Positions 23,383 through 31,885 of a DNA stretch of 36,681 nucleotides are shown one piece after another. A model generated the notes under the pieces. It ran no database searches and was not told where the DNA came from. It saw nothing but the letters and a program-made list of their open reading frames with translations. Positions within the stretch are counted from its first letter, which is position 1; the number at the start of each line of letters is the position of its first letter. Both the position numbers and the translations under genes were made by a program. The DNA lies in the IMG/VR virus record IMGVR_UViG_3300048509_000049, positions 1-36,681 of that record; one strand, written 5' to 3'. This DNA comes from a virus.

Positions 23383-25038
23383 ATGCCGTTTGTTAAATAT
23401 CACCTGCCATGCTCAGAGTGTGGCGGTAGCGACCCAGTATCACAGAACGATGATGGGTCTGCGTACTGCTTTAGTTGCAGTACCTATTTTAAAGACTACG
23501 GCACAGCGGAAGTGCAACAAGATAACATAACGGACTTTGAAAGTTATCAACCAAGACAGGACGGTGCAAGTTTCAATGCCCTTACTGACCGTGGTATTAG
23601 TATAGAGACAGCCAAAAAGTATGGCGTTAAATCTACTACCACAGTCGGTGGGCAAGTTACCAGTCACCTATATCCTTTCTACAGCAACGGAGAACAAGTT
23701 GCCACCAAGATTCGCAAACAGAACAAACAGTTTGCATGGCAAGGAGACTCCAAAGAAACAGGGTTGTTCGGAGAACAGCTTTTCAAATCAGGCGGTAAGT
23801 TTATTACAATCGTAGAGGGAGAGTGTGACGCTATGGCGGCATACGAACTACTCGGAAGTAAGTGGCCTGTAGTATCTATAAAGTCGGGAGCACAAGGAGG
23901 TGCTCGTGATGTTAAGAATAGCTTAGAGTTTCTAGAATCTTTTGAGACTGTAGTTATTTGTTTCGACTCAGACGATGTTGGTAAGCAGGGAGCTAAGGCT
24001 ATTGCCAAGCTACTCAAGCCAAACAAAGCTAAGTTGATGACATTGCCAGAGGGTTTCAAAGACCCTAACGATATGCTCAAGTCTCGGAAGCACACAGCTT
24101 TTGTCAGTGCTTTCTGGGATGCTAAGACATATACTCCATCTGGTATTCTTAATCTATCTACTCAGCTTGAGGCTTATCGCAAGCTTCAGACTGAGAAGAA
24201 AGACTCTATCCCATATCCTTGGCATGGTCTCAACGCCAAGCTAGAGGGCATGAGGTCAGGAGAACTAGTAACTCTTACTGGTGGTACTGGTCTAGGTAAG
24301 TCTAGTGTGACTCGTGAAATTGAGCACTGGCTTATCAACAACACAAAAGATAACGTAGGCATCGTAGCTCTTGAAGAGAACTGGGCTAGGACTGCTGAGG
24401 GTATCATGTCTATCGAAGCCAATGCTAAGCTACACCTCAACAGTGTTAAGGAGGAGGTGGGCGAAGATGAACTGCTCGATGTTTACCGCAAGGTATTTAT
24501 GGGTGAGAACGAGGGTCGTGTTTGGATTCATGCTCACCTTGGTGTCAACCACCTAGACGATATATTCAGCAAGCTTCGCTACCTAATCGTAGGCTTAGAT
24601 TGTAAATGGGTAGTTGTTGACCACCTTCACATGCTTGTACTCCAAGCACTAGATGGTGACGAACGTAAAGCTATTGACAGTATCATGCACCGACTTCGCT
24701 CTCTTGTAGAAGAGACAGGTGTAGGTATGATACTAGTGTCTCACCTCCGTAGGGTTGACGGCAACCGAGGACATGAGAATGGAATAGAAACAGGACTATC
24801 ACACTTACGTGGCAGTCAGTCCATTGCTCAGCTTAGCGATGCAGTTATATCTCTTGAGCGTAACCAACAGTCGGACGATGATGTAGAAGCTTCAACGACC
24901 AAGGTGAGAGTGCTCAAGTCTAGATATACTGGTGACGTTGGAGTAGCCTGCAGCTTAATGTATAACGGAGACACAGGTAGACTAGATGAGATACCTAGCG
25001 AAGATGACTACAGTGCATTTGATGGAGATGAGTTATGA
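23383..25038 (+). CDS. Primase-helicase, T7 gp4-like
   Basis: A 551-residue protein with both replication domains of T7 gp4. An N-terminal zinc finger uses Cys10, Cys13, Cys29 and Cys32. The TOPRIM primase core shows ITIVEGECDAMAAYELLGS (about residues 140-158) and the acidic CFDSDDVG (about 192). The DnaB-type helicase has Walker A LTGGTGLGKSS (about 298-308), the H1a Glu in VALEENWART, the H2 segment VVVDHLHML, ILVSHLRRVDG and LRGSQSIAQLSDAVISLERN. It unwinds DNA and makes primers at the fork. Its stop overlaps the polymerase start (ATGA). Confidence 0.93.
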   Translation: MPFVKYHLPCSECGGSDPVSQNDDGSAYCFSCSTYFKDYGTAEVQQDNITDFESYQPRQDGASFNALTDRGISIETAKKYGVKSTTTVGGQVTSHLYPFYSNGEQVATKIRKQNKQFAWQGDSKETGLFGEQLFKSGGKFITIVEGECDAMAAYELLGSKWPVVSIKSGAQGGARDVKNSLEFLESFETVVICFDSDDVGKQGAKAIAKLLKPNKAKLMTLPEGFKDPNDMLKSRKHTAFVSAFWDAKTYTPSGILNLSTQLEAYRKLQTEKKDSIPYPWHGLNAKLEGMRSGELVTLTGGTGLGKSSVTREIEHWLINNTKDNVGIVALEENWARTAEGIMSIEANAKLHLNSVKEEVGEDELLDVYRKVFMGENEGRVWIHAHLGVNHLDDIFSKLRYLIVGLDCKWVVVDHLHMLVLQALDGDERKAIDSIMHRLRSLVEETGVGMILVSHLRRVDGNRGHENGIETGLSHLRGSQSIAQLSDAVISLERNQQSDDDVEASTTKVRVLKSRYTGDVGVACSLMYNGDTGRLDEIPSEDDYSAFDGDEL

Positions 25039-26795
25039 ACATAGTGTTTGACATTGAGGCAGATGGTCTCAACCCCAGTAAGATATTCTGTATTGTAGCA
25101 CAGGACGTAGACACTGAAGAAGTGTTTACGTTCGACAATACACAACTCGAAGCAGGTTATGGTTTCTTAAAGTCTGCTACTAAATTAATCGGACACAACC
25201 TATTAGGTTATGACCTCCCTGCACTTAAAGATGTAGAGGGTATTGACCTCAGCGACAAGAAGATTGTAGATACATTAGTCCTATCTAGATTATTTAAACC
25301 AACCCGTGAGGGTGGGCATGGTCTAGAGTCTTGGGGTTATCGCCTCAAGTTTAACAAGGGTGACTATGGTGACAACCAAGATGCTTGGGATGCTTACACA
25401 CCAGAGATGCTTGAGTATTGTAAGCGTGATGTAGAACTAAATACCAAAGTGTATATGGCTTTGCGGAAAGAGAGCCGTGGCTTCACACCTCAGTCAGTTA
25501 GACTTGAGCATTCAGTCGCTAAGATTATTGACCAACAAAGACGCAATGGTTTTGAGTTGGACACAAAGAAAGCTATGATGCTAGTTGCAATGTTTCAAGA
25601 CAAGCTTACTCAAGTAGAAGCTACAGTGCATGAAACATTCAAGCCTAAAGTTATAGTACAAGAACTATATCCTAAGTACACAAAATCTGGTGCGCTGTCT
25701 AAACTTGGACAGGACTTTGACAACAGAGGCGTTCGGCTTACCGATGATGAGTGGGCTGAGATGAATAAAACAAAGACGTATGTAACTCGTAGAACACCTA
25801 TACCCTTTAACCTCGGCTCAAGAAAACAAATCGGTGAGTATCTGGTTGATGCGGGTTGGAAGCCTAAGAACTTTACACCTACTGGTCAACCTATTGTTGA
25901 TGAGGGTACGCTGTCAAGAGTTAAAGGCATCCCTGAAGCTGCTTTGATTGCTGAGTATCTTATGCTTCAAAAGCGATTGGCTCAAGTAAACAGTTGGCTT
26001 AAAGCTCTTGAACCTGACAACAGGATACGAGGATACGTTAATCACAACGGTGCAGTAACAGGACGTATGACACACAGCCATCCCAACACTGCTCAAATAC
26101 CGAGCACCAACTCACCCTATGGTAAAGAGTGCAGAGAATGTTGGACTGTAAAAGACGGTAATCAACTGGTAGGCATTGATGCTTCTGGACTAGAACTAAG
26201 AATGCTTGCACACTATATGAACGATGAGGGATACACAAATGAAATTCTCAACGGAGACATCCACACTACAAATCAAAAGCTTGCAGGACTTGAATCTAGA
26301 AATCAGGCAAAGACTTTCATCTATGCCCTTTTATACGGAGCAGGAGATGCAAAGCTTGGGTCAGTGGCTAAGCAAGGTAAGGCAAGAGGTAGAGAACTAC
26401 GAAACGCATTTCTTGATAGTCTCCCATCATTTAAATCTCTTGTCCAACGAGTACAACGAGAAAGCAAAAAGGGTTTCCTCAAAGGGTTAGATGGTCGTAA
26501 GGTTGCAGTGCGCTCTGAACATGCCGCACTCAACACATTACTCCAGTCAGCCGGTGCTATAGTTATGAAAGAAGCTTTGGTTATTCTGGACAACAGCATA
26601 AAAGAAAGGCGGTTAGATGCTAAGTTTGTGGCTAATGTACATGATGAATGGCAGATTGAGTGTCGAGCATCAGTCGCAGATAAAGTAGGTAAGCTTGGCG
26701 TAGAAGCTATTATACAAGCAGGTAAGAACTTAAACTTAAACTGTCCTCTTGATGGGGACTACAACATCGGAGATGGTTGGCATGAAACCCACTAA
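25035..26795 (+). CDS. Family A DNA polymerase with 3'-5' exonuclease
   Basis: A 586-residue polymerase. Exonuclease motifs are FDIEADGL (residue 4 onward), IGHNLLGYDLP and LEYCKRDVELN. Polymerase motif A is GIDASGLELRMLAHYM (about residue 380), motif B RNQAKTFIYALLYGAG (about 422) and motif C VHDE (about 535). In motif B the place of E. coli Pol I Phe762 is Tyr, as in T7 DNA polymerase. It is shorter than T7 gp5 (704 residues), and no thioredoxin-binding loop is obvious. All catalytic residues appear intact, and it is coupled to the primase-helicase by an ATGA overlap. Confidence 0.94.
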   Translation: MNIVFDIEADGLNPSKIFCIVAQDVDTEEVFTFDNTQLEAGYGFLKSATKLIGHNLLGYDLPALKDVEGIDLSDKKIVDTLVLSRLFKPTREGGHGLESWGYRLKFNKGDYGDNQDAWDAYTPEMLEYCKRDVELNTKVYMALRKESRGFTPQSVRLEHSVAKIIDQQRRNGFELDTKKAMMLVAMFQDKLTQVEATVHETFKPKVIVQELYPKYTKSGALSKLGQDFDNRGVRLTDDEWAEMNKTKTYVTRRTPIPFNLGSRKQIGEYLVDAGWKPKNFTPTGQPIVDEGTLSRVKGIPEAALIAEYLMLQKRLAQVNSWLKALEPDNRIRGYVNHNGAVTGRMTHSHPNTAQIPSTNSPYGKECRECWTVKDGNQLVGIDASGLELRMLAHYMNDEGYTNEILNGDIHTTNQKLAGLESRNQAKTFIYALLYGAGDAKLGSVAKQGKARGRELRNAFLDSLPSFKSLVQRVQRESKKGFLKGLDGRKVAVRSEHAALNTLLQSAGAIVMKEALVILDNSIKERRLDAKFVANVHDEWQIECRASVADKVGKLGVEAIIQAGKNLNLNCPLDGDYNIGDGWHETH

Positions 26796-27201
26796 AGCAG
26801 ACAGAAAGAAATTCGACCTAGACTTACAGTACGGTGAAGTGCGTGAAGATAAGATTGCAGACATGCTCACCAACAAAAAGATAGAAGTTAAATCAGAGCG
26901 TGACCTATGGCAGAAGACTGGTAACATTTGTATTGAGTATAAGTCTTGGGGTAAGCCGTCAGGTATTGACGCAACTGAATCAGACTACTGGTTCCATAAC
27001 TTATGTATCGGTGACGATGAGTATTGTACACTGGTGTTTAATACTAAGACCCTCAAGAAGATTGTTAAAGGTCTAGACAGTTTCAAAACAGTTTCAGGTG
27101 GCGACAACAGAGCAAGTCAAATGTATTTGCTGAACTTGCAAAAACTGTTTTCAAGTGATGTAATCAAAGCCTTTAAGGAGTTAGATTATGAGCAAGCTTA
27201 A
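26782..27201 (+). CDS. Putative PD-(D/E)XK endonuclease
   Basis: A 139-residue protein starting MKPTKADRKKFDLDLQYGEV. The core IEVKSERDLWQKTGNICIEY carries an E-x-K motif, with a possible partner acidic residue in REDKIADML, and is followed by KPSGIDATESDYWFHNL. This pattern occurs in small phage nucleases of the restriction-endonuclease fold. The start at 26782, inside the polymerase 3' end, is preferred over one 11 codons earlier. It overlaps the following RecB-like gene by 14 bases. It probably degrades or trims DNA during replication or host takeover; the substrate is unknown. Confidence 0.7.
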   Translation: MKPTKADRKKFDLDLQYGEVREDKIADMLTNKKIEVKSERDLWQKTGNICIEYKSWGKPSGIDATESDYWFHNLCIGDDEYCTLVFNTKTLKKIVKGLDSFKTVSGGDNRASQMYLLNLQKLFSSDVIKAFKELDYEQA

Positions 27202-28045
27202 CACTATAGTACCTGACATATACAGTATCCTTGAGAAACTTTCAGATGGCGAGCCTCTTCCAATAACGGAGGAGGCGCTTGATGAAACCATGGCATCTAT
27301 GAAAGAAGCTATACTTCACTGGGCTACTCCACGAAAGCGTGACACCGACTTCACTGTTAGAATGTCTAACGTAGGTAAGCCATCTCGTCAGATGTGGTTT
27401 GAGAAACGAGACCCTAATGGTCGTGGCTCTATTGATGGAGCAACACAGATTAAGTTCTTGTATGGTCATGTGCTTGAAGAGATTGTGTTGATGCTTGTAC
27501 GTATGGCAGGACACAATGTAACCGATGAGCAAAAAGAAGTTAAAGTTAATGGCATTGTCGGACACATGGACTGTAAGATTAATGGCGAAGTAGTTGACGT
27601 TAAGTCTGCATCTAAGTTTGCATTCAATAAGTTTCAGAACGGAACACTAGCTGCTGATGACCCCTTCGGTTATCTAGGACAGCTTGCAGGGTATGAAGAA
27701 GCAGAGGGCACAGATGAGGGTGGCTTCCTTGTTATCAACAAAGAAAGTGGTGAGCTGTGTATGTACACTCCTGATGACTTAGATAAACCTAACATCAACA
27801 CAAAAATAAATACTCTATTAGGTGAATTAAAACTTGACAAACCACCTGAACTATGTTATACTCCCATACCTGATGGAAAGAAAGGTAATATGAAATTACC
27901 AAAAGGTTGTTCGTGGTGTAAGTATAAACACGAATGTCACAAGGACGCTAACGATGGTGATGGTCTTAGAACTTTTAAATATTCTACAGGCTATACATAT
28001 CTCACTGAAGTCGTAGCAGAACCCAAGGTGGATGAGGTACTATGA
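27188..28045 (+). CDS. RecB/Cas4-like PD-(D/E)XK exonuclease
   Basis: A 285-residue protein with the RecB-family nuclease signature: FLYGHVLEEIVLML (His-Glu helix), then GIVGHMDCKINGEVVDVKSA (about residues 122-141), giving the Asp and the D-x-K catalytic motif, and GYLGQLAGYEEA (QxxxY-type motif). A C-terminal cluster of Cys (ELCYTP, CSWCKYKHECH) could bind an iron-sulphur cluster, as in Cas4-like enzymes. In T7-like phages an exonuclease in this place recycles host DNA and supports recombination. A promoter-like element lies inside the gene at 27834-27862. Confidence 0.85.
   Translation: MSKLNTIVPDIYSILEKLSDGEPLPITEEALDETMASMKEAILHWATPRKRDTDFTVRMSNVGKPSRQMWFEKRDPNGRGSIDGATQIKFLYGHVLEEIVLMLVRMAGHNVTDEQKEVKVNGIVGHMDCKINGEVVDVKSASKFAFNKFQNGTLAADDPFGYLGQLAGYEEAEGTDEGGFLVINKESGELCMYTPDDLDKPNINTKINTLLGELKLDKPPELCYTPIPDGKKGNMKLPKGCSWCKYKHECHKDANDGDGLRTFKYSTGYTYLTEVVAEPKVDEVL
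27834..27862 (+). promoter_or_regulatory. Internal promoter-like element
   Basis: TTGACA (27834-27839) and TATACT (27857-27862) stand 17 bases apart inside the exonuclease gene. ACTTGACAA is shared exactly with the two promoters of the divergent pair. It would drive the endonuclease I, DUF3310 and ribonucleotide reductase genes. Confidence 0.6.
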
Positions 28046-28329
28046 ATCGTAGGAAAAGCAAAAGAATCTACAAGCAAACTAAAAGACTTCAGCTCGAGTG
28101 GCTGAGGTCTTTGGTTGACGAAGTAGAAGCAGAAAAAATTAACGAAGATAATATGGAAGAGCTTCTTCCTGACCAAAGACATATTCTTGGTCAAGGTCAA
28201 ATGCGACTAAGCTTCTATACCGATAAGTGGCTGAACAAAAAAATAAAGCAGCTGCTTAAAATATTCCCAGATAAAGAAGTAGAGGATATTACAAGCGAGG
28301 ACATAGTATGGAAGATGTCGAGACGTTAG
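28042..28329 (+). CDS. Basic helical hypothetical protein
   Basis: A 95-residue protein. It begins with a basic helix (MNRRKSKRIYKQTKRLQLEW), then an acidic segment and a second helical part (FYTDKWLNKKIKQLLKIFPD). Overlap with the preceding gene (ATGA) and the following small gene suggests coupled translation. No known domain is recognised. Confidence 0.65.
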   Translation: MNRRKSKRIYKQTKRLQLEWLRSLVDEVEAEKINEDNMEELLPDQRHILGQGQMRLSFYTDKWLNKKIKQLLKIFPDKEVEDITSEDIVWKMSRR

Positions 28330-28472
28330 GAATAGAAGACGCTATAATAGCAATAGGAAGCTACTTATATAATTCAAACAAGACAATCGCTGATGTTGAT
28401 GAGAGTTTTTTAGAAGCGCTACTGCTTCTAGTCAGTGTTGAGCTTGAACGCAGGGAGGCAACACTACATTGA
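28308..28472 (+). CDS. Small acidic helical protein, 54 residues
   Basis: MEDVETLGIEDAIIAIGSYL followed by DESFLEALLLLVSVELERRE. All helix and strongly acidic. It starts inside the previous gene and ends in a TGA overlapping the TTG start of the endonuclease I gene. Family not recognised. Confidence 0.55.
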   Translation: MEDVETLGIEDAIIAIGSYLYNSNKTIADVDESFLEALLLLVSVELERREATLH

Positions 28473-28945
28473 AAAAAGTTAGGAAGGGCTTTAGAAAGCC
28501 ACGAGTCAAACGACCAGTAGACAAAGACTTAGTTAAAGGCTATGACTCTAACTGGGAATATGAACTCCACTCAGGTATCCTAGATGCTTGGGAGCATCAT
28601 GTTGATAAAGTTGAGTACACTGTTGACCACAAGTATGAGCCAGACTTTGTTAAAGTTATTGACGGCAAGAAGATACTGCTTGAAGCAAAGGGTAGATTCT
28701 GGGACAGCGCTGAATACAGTAAGTACATCTGGATTAACAAAGCCCTTCCTGATGATATTGAGTTAGTGTTTTTGTTTGCTAACCCAAGCGCACCTATGCC
28801 ACAGGCTAAGGTACGTAAGGATGGAACAAGGCGTTCACACTCAGAGTGGGCAGACAAGAATAACTTTAGATGGTTTAGTGAAGATAGTATACCTGACACT
28901 TGGATTAACACAAAGAAAAGAGAGGACTTTAAGGATGAGCATTAA
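28469..28945 (+). CDS. Endonuclease I, Holliday-junction resolvase (T7 gp3-like)
   Basis: A 158-residue protein of the T7 endonuclease I type. A Lys/Arg-rich N-terminus leads to YDSNWEYELHSGILDAW (catalytic Glu candidate at 30 or 32), then KYEPDF (Asp59) and ILLEAKGRFW (Glu72 and Lys74), corresponding in order to Glu20, Asp55, Glu65 and Lys67 of T7. The enzyme resolves branched DNA and breaks down host DNA. The start is a TTG at 28469, supported by AGGGAGG ten bases upstream and by overlap with the preceding stop; no suitable ATG exists nearby. Confidence 0.9.
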   Translation: MKKVRKGFRKPRVKRPVDKDLVKGYDSNWEYELHSGILDAWEHHVDKVEYTVDHKYEPDFVKVIDGKKILLEAKGRFWDSAEYSKYIWINKALPDDIELVFLFANPSAPMPQAKVRKDGTRRSHSEWADKNNFRWFSEDSIPDTWINTKKREDFKDEH

Positions 28946-29351
28946 TGACGCAACCCCTGCTGATTGGGACAAGACAACTTTTAAAAGAAACAGAATGGGT
29001 GAGCCTACATTCGATGAGTACATGAAAAGGCTTAACTCTAGTTGGGTGTTTGACAATACCTCAGCCGCTGATTCTAGAGCTACTGAAGATGCAGTACAGT
29101 TCAAAGACTGTTGGGACGAAGCAGAGATTGATGATGTTAACAACCCATCGCATTATAACTATGGCAAGGTAGAGTGCATCGAAGCTATTGAGGAGAGCAT
29201 GACACCCGAAGCTTTTAAAGGCTACCTAAAAGGAAACGCTATTAAGTATCTGTGGCGCTACGAAAGAAAGTCTAATGCACTACAAGATTTACAGAAAGCT
29301 ACGTGGTATTTGAACAGACTTACCCAAACAAATTTATTTGACGATGAGTAA
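28935..29351 (+). CDS. DUF3310 protein, T7 gp1.7-like nucleotide kinase
   Basis: A 138-residue protein whose C-terminal half is a clear DUF3310 domain: DDVNNPSHYNYGKVECIEAI (about residue 67), then FKGYLKGNAIKYLWRYERKS and LQDLQKATWYLNRL. The T7 relative gp1.7 has been reported as a nucleotide kinase acting on dTMP and dGMP. The N-terminal half (DWDKTTFKRNRMGEPTFDEY) is variable. The ATG at 28935 is within the endonuclease I gene, with AGAGGA upstream. Its position near the ribonucleotide reductase supports a role in nucleotide supply. Confidence 0.85.
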   Translation: MSINDATPADWDKTTFKRNRMGEPTFDEYMKRLNSSWVFDNTSAADSRATEDAVQFKDCWDEAEIDDVNNPSHYNYGKVECIEAIEESMTPEAFKGYLKGNAIKYLWRYERKSNALQDLQKATWYLNRLTQTNLFDDE

Positions 29352-29511
29352 GTGGTGGCGTATCTGGGCTAAGTCTCTTGGAGAAAAAGTAGGAGAGACG
29401 GACAAGCAAGCAGATACAGTGGCGGCCATCAGAACTTTCTGGTGGTTAGTCCACATAGCTACATGCTTTATGATTATTATAAACAACGCTAAAAATTTAG
29501 GTTGGTGGTAA
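29344..29511 (+). CDS. Small membrane protein with Trp-rich ends, 55 residues
   Basis: MSKWWRIWAKSLGEKVGETD, then AAIRTFWWLVHIATCFMIII and an end of NNAKNLGWW. One clear membrane helix at about residues 31-48. Similar proteins occur beside DUF3310 genes in marine phages as far as I recall. It overlaps both neighbours by a few bases. Function unknown. Confidence 0.7.
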   Translation: MSKWWRIWAKSLGEKVGETDKQADTVAAIRTFWWLVHIATCFMIIINNAKNLGWW

Positions 29512-29684
29512 TGGACAGAAAAGAAGAAAGGCGCAATAGCTTTAAGCGCAAAAAAGAATTTAAAAAACTAACAAGGTCTTCTAAAGTTAAGACCGAAAAG
29601 AAAAAAACCAAAAGGAATCAAGATGACTTTTTATATATGGAAGAGATTGTTCAGTCTGGAACTGAGGAATGGGATAGGTATTGA
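29511..29684 (+). CDS. Very basic small protein, 57 residues
   Basis: MDRKEERRNSFKRKKEFKKL then TRSSKVKTEKKKTKRNQDDF. Lys and Arg dominate the first 40 residues, suggesting nucleic-acid binding. The start overlaps the previous stop (TAATG). Its 3' third is shared in another frame with the gene at 29623. It may be partly an overlap by-product, so confidence is moderate. Confidence 0.5.
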   Translation: MDRKEERRNSFKRKKEFKKLTRSSKVKTEKKKTKRNQDDFLYMEEIVQSGTEEWDRY

Positions 29685-29817
29685 CCTAGAATTTTGTGAT
29701 AGTCGTCCCGTGTGGACTGTCAAGGATGGCGAGCATGGCGTGATGCCGTTCGAGGGTGCTGTAATAATGCTACCTTTCTTAACTTTATCTATCGGCAATG
29801 TGTATCAGGAGGTTTAA
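29623..29817 (+). CDS. Small protein with C-terminal hydrophobic segment
   Basis: A 64-residue protein, MTFYIWKRLFSLELRNGIGI then DLEFCDSRPVWTVKDGEHGV and MPFEGAVIMLPFLTLSIGNV. The last 20 residues are hydrophobic and could span or touch the membrane. AAAAGGAATCAAG is a good ribosome site. It overlaps the basic protein gene by 62 bases in another frame. Family not named. Confidence 0.6.
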   Translation: MTFYIWKRLFSLELRNGIGIDLEFCDSRPVWTVKDGEHGVMPFEGAVIMLPFLTLSIGNVYQEV

Positions 29818-29818
29818 C

Positions 29819-29989
29819 ATGAGAGCAAGACATAAGTATTTTATTAAAGCAATCGCACTGTTTTTAATTTCACCAGTGTTTGTACCCGCAGTAATTCTAT
29901 GGGAAAATAAGAAAGATATATTTGCTTTCTACAAAGAGTTTTGGCAGGCAGTAACATTCACTCATTCTGAATATGATGGCATGGAGTAA
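29819..29989 (+). CDS. Small membrane protein, 56 residues
   Basis: MRARHKYFIKAIALFLISPV then FVPAVILWENKKD and an acidic end. A basic start and one membrane helix of about 22 residues, N-in by the positive-inside rule. The AGGAGG ribosome site is the strongest in the neighbourhood and fixes the start at 29819. It directly precedes the ribonucleotide reductase gene. Confidence 0.65.
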   Translation: MRARHKYFIKAIALFLISPVFVPAVILWENKKDIFAFYKEFWQAVTFTHSEYDGME

Positions 29990-29992
29990 TAG

Positions 29993-31876
29993 ATGGATAA
30001 GTATCAACAGTTTATACACAAATCAAGATACGCTCGATGGCTTTCAGAAGAAGGCAGGCGTGAGACTTGGGAAGAAACAGTACAGAGATATGTAGACTTC
30101 TGGGTTAACCGCAAACAAATAGACAAGAAAACAGCTGAGCGTTTGTATGATGGAATCGTAACACAAAAAGTAATGCCATCTATGCGCTGTATGATGACAG
30201 CGGGCGAAGCACTGGACAAAGATAACGTAGCAGGATTCAACTGTAGCTACCTAGCTATCGACTCGCCTCGAAGCTTTGATGAGCTGATGTATGTTCTTAT
30301 GTGCGGCACAGGTGTTGGCTTCAGTGTTGAGCGTAACTTCATCAACAAACTCCCTATTGTAGCAGAAGAGTTTCACCCTACAGATACTACGATTGTAGTG
30401 GCTGACAGTAAGATTGGTTGGGCTAGTGCATTCCGTGAGTTAATCGCTATGCTTTATGCAGGTAAGATACCTAAGTGGGACATGAGTAAGGTACGCCCAT
30501 CGGGTGCTAGGCTCAAGACCTTTGGTGGTCGTGCATCGGGTTCTGCTCCACTGGCTGACCTATTTAGATTCTGTGTAGAAGTATTTCAGAAAGCCGGTGG
30601 TCGTAAGCTAACAAGCATTGAGTGTCACGATGTTGTGTGTAAGGTTGCAGACATTGTAGTTGTTGGTGGTGTTAGACGTTCAGCACTTATAAGTCTATCA
30701 AACCTATCAGACATTCGTATGGCTAAGGCTAAGACAGGTGCATGGTGGGAAGCAGACGGACACAGACGATTGGCTAACAACAGTGTAGCGTACACAGAGA
30801 AGCCAGACTTCGAAGCCTTCATCAACGAAATGAAGACTCTATACGAAAGCCGTGCAGGTGAACGAGGATTGTTTAGTCGTGTAGCTGCTCAGAATATTGC
30901 AGCTCGTAACGGACGTAGAGATTCTGAGCAGGACTTTGGTACTAACCCTTGCTCTGAGATTATCTTACGCAGCAATCAGTTCTGTAATCTATCTGAGGTT
31001 GTTGTACGTGAAGATGATACAGCTGAAACACTGAAAGAAAAAGTAGAGTTAGCTGCTATCATTGGTACGCTTCAGGCTACTCTTACAGACTTTAGATACT
31101 TACGTAATGTCTGGCACAAGAATACAGCCGAAGAAGCATTGCTTGGTTTAAGCATGACTGGTATCATGGATAACAAACTATTGTCTGGTCAAGAAGACCA
31201 AGAAGAACTAGAGAAAACTTTGGAGAGCTTAAGAGATGTCGCTATTGCAACCAATAAGAAATGGGCTAAGAAGCTTGGCATTGAACAGTCTGCAGCTATT
31301 ACTTGTGTTAAGCCTAGCGGTACTGTGTCTCAGCTTGTCGATTCTGCTTCTGGGATTCACCCTCGTTTCTCTAAACATTACATTCGGAGAGTACGTTCAG
31401 ACAAGAAAGACCCGCTTGCAGTCTTTATGGAAGCAGCAGGATTCCCAGTAGAACAAGATGTAATGTCAGAGTCTTCTGTGGTATATAGCTTCCCTGTTAA
31501 AGCACCAGAAGCTAGTGTAGTGGTGAAAGAAGTAGGAGCTATGGAGCAGTTGAAACTATGGAAGACTTATCAGAACTCTTGGTGCGAGCACAAGCCAAGT
31601 ATCACTGTGTATTATACAGACGATGAGTACTTACAAGTAGCTCAGTGGATATGGGATAACTTTGATATATGTTCAGGTATTAGCTTACTGCCTGTTAGTG
31701 ACCATGTATATCAGCAAGCACCCTATGAAGATATAGATGCTGAGCAGTATACTAAGCTGCTTGAGTCAATGCCACAGAACGTGAACTGGAATGACTTAGT
31801 TTACTTTGAACAAGAAGATAACACCACCGGCTCACAGGAGTTAGCTTGTGTCGGTGGCGCTTGTGAAATAGTATAA
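29993..31876 (+). CDS. nrdJ: Class II (B12-dependent) ribonucleotide reductase
   Basis: A 627-residue enzyme of the monomeric adenosylcobalamin-dependent class. Evidence is FNCSYLAIDSPRSFDELMYV and MCGTGVGFSVERNF near the N-terminus, NPCSEIILRSNQFCNLSEV (about residue 318, active-site Cys region), ITCVKPSGTVSQLVDSASGI (about 440), and a C-terminal ACVGGACEIV with the redox Cys pair. It converts ribonucleotides to deoxyribonucleotides for phage DNA synthesis and needs B12 from the host or the sea. No small subunit or activase gene is present, as expected for class II. No intron or intein is seen. Confidence 0.93.
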   Translation: MDKYQQFIHKSRYARWLSEEGRRETWEETVQRYVDFWVNRKQIDKKTAERLYDGIVTQKVMPSMRCMMTAGEALDKDNVAGFNCSYLAIDSPRSFDELMYVLMCGTGVGFSVERNFINKLPIVAEEFHPTDTTIVVADSKIGWASAFRELIAMLYAGKIPKWDMSKVRPSGARLKTFGGRASGSAPLADLFRFCVEVFQKAGGRKLTSIECHDVVCKVADIVVVGGVRRSALISLSNLSDIRMAKAKTGAWWEADGHRRLANNSVAYTEKPDFEAFINEMKTLYESRAGERGLFSRVAAQNIAARNGRRDSEQDFGTNPCSEIILRSNQFCNLSEVVVREDDTAETLKEKVELAAIIGTLQATLTDFRYLRNVWHKNTAEEALLGLSMTGIMDNKLLSGQEDQEELEKTLESLRDVAIATNKKWAKKLGIEQSAAITCVKPSGTVSQLVDSASGIHPRFSKHYIRRVRSDKKDPLAVFMEAAGFPVEQDVMSESSVVYSFPVKAPEASVVVKEVGAMEQLKLWKTYQNSWCEHKPSITVYYTDDEYLQVAQWIWDNFDICSGISLLPVSDHVYQQAPYEDIDAEQYTKLLESMPQNVNWNDLVYFEQEDNTTGSQELACVGGACEIV

Positions 31877-31885
31877 GGAATGAAT

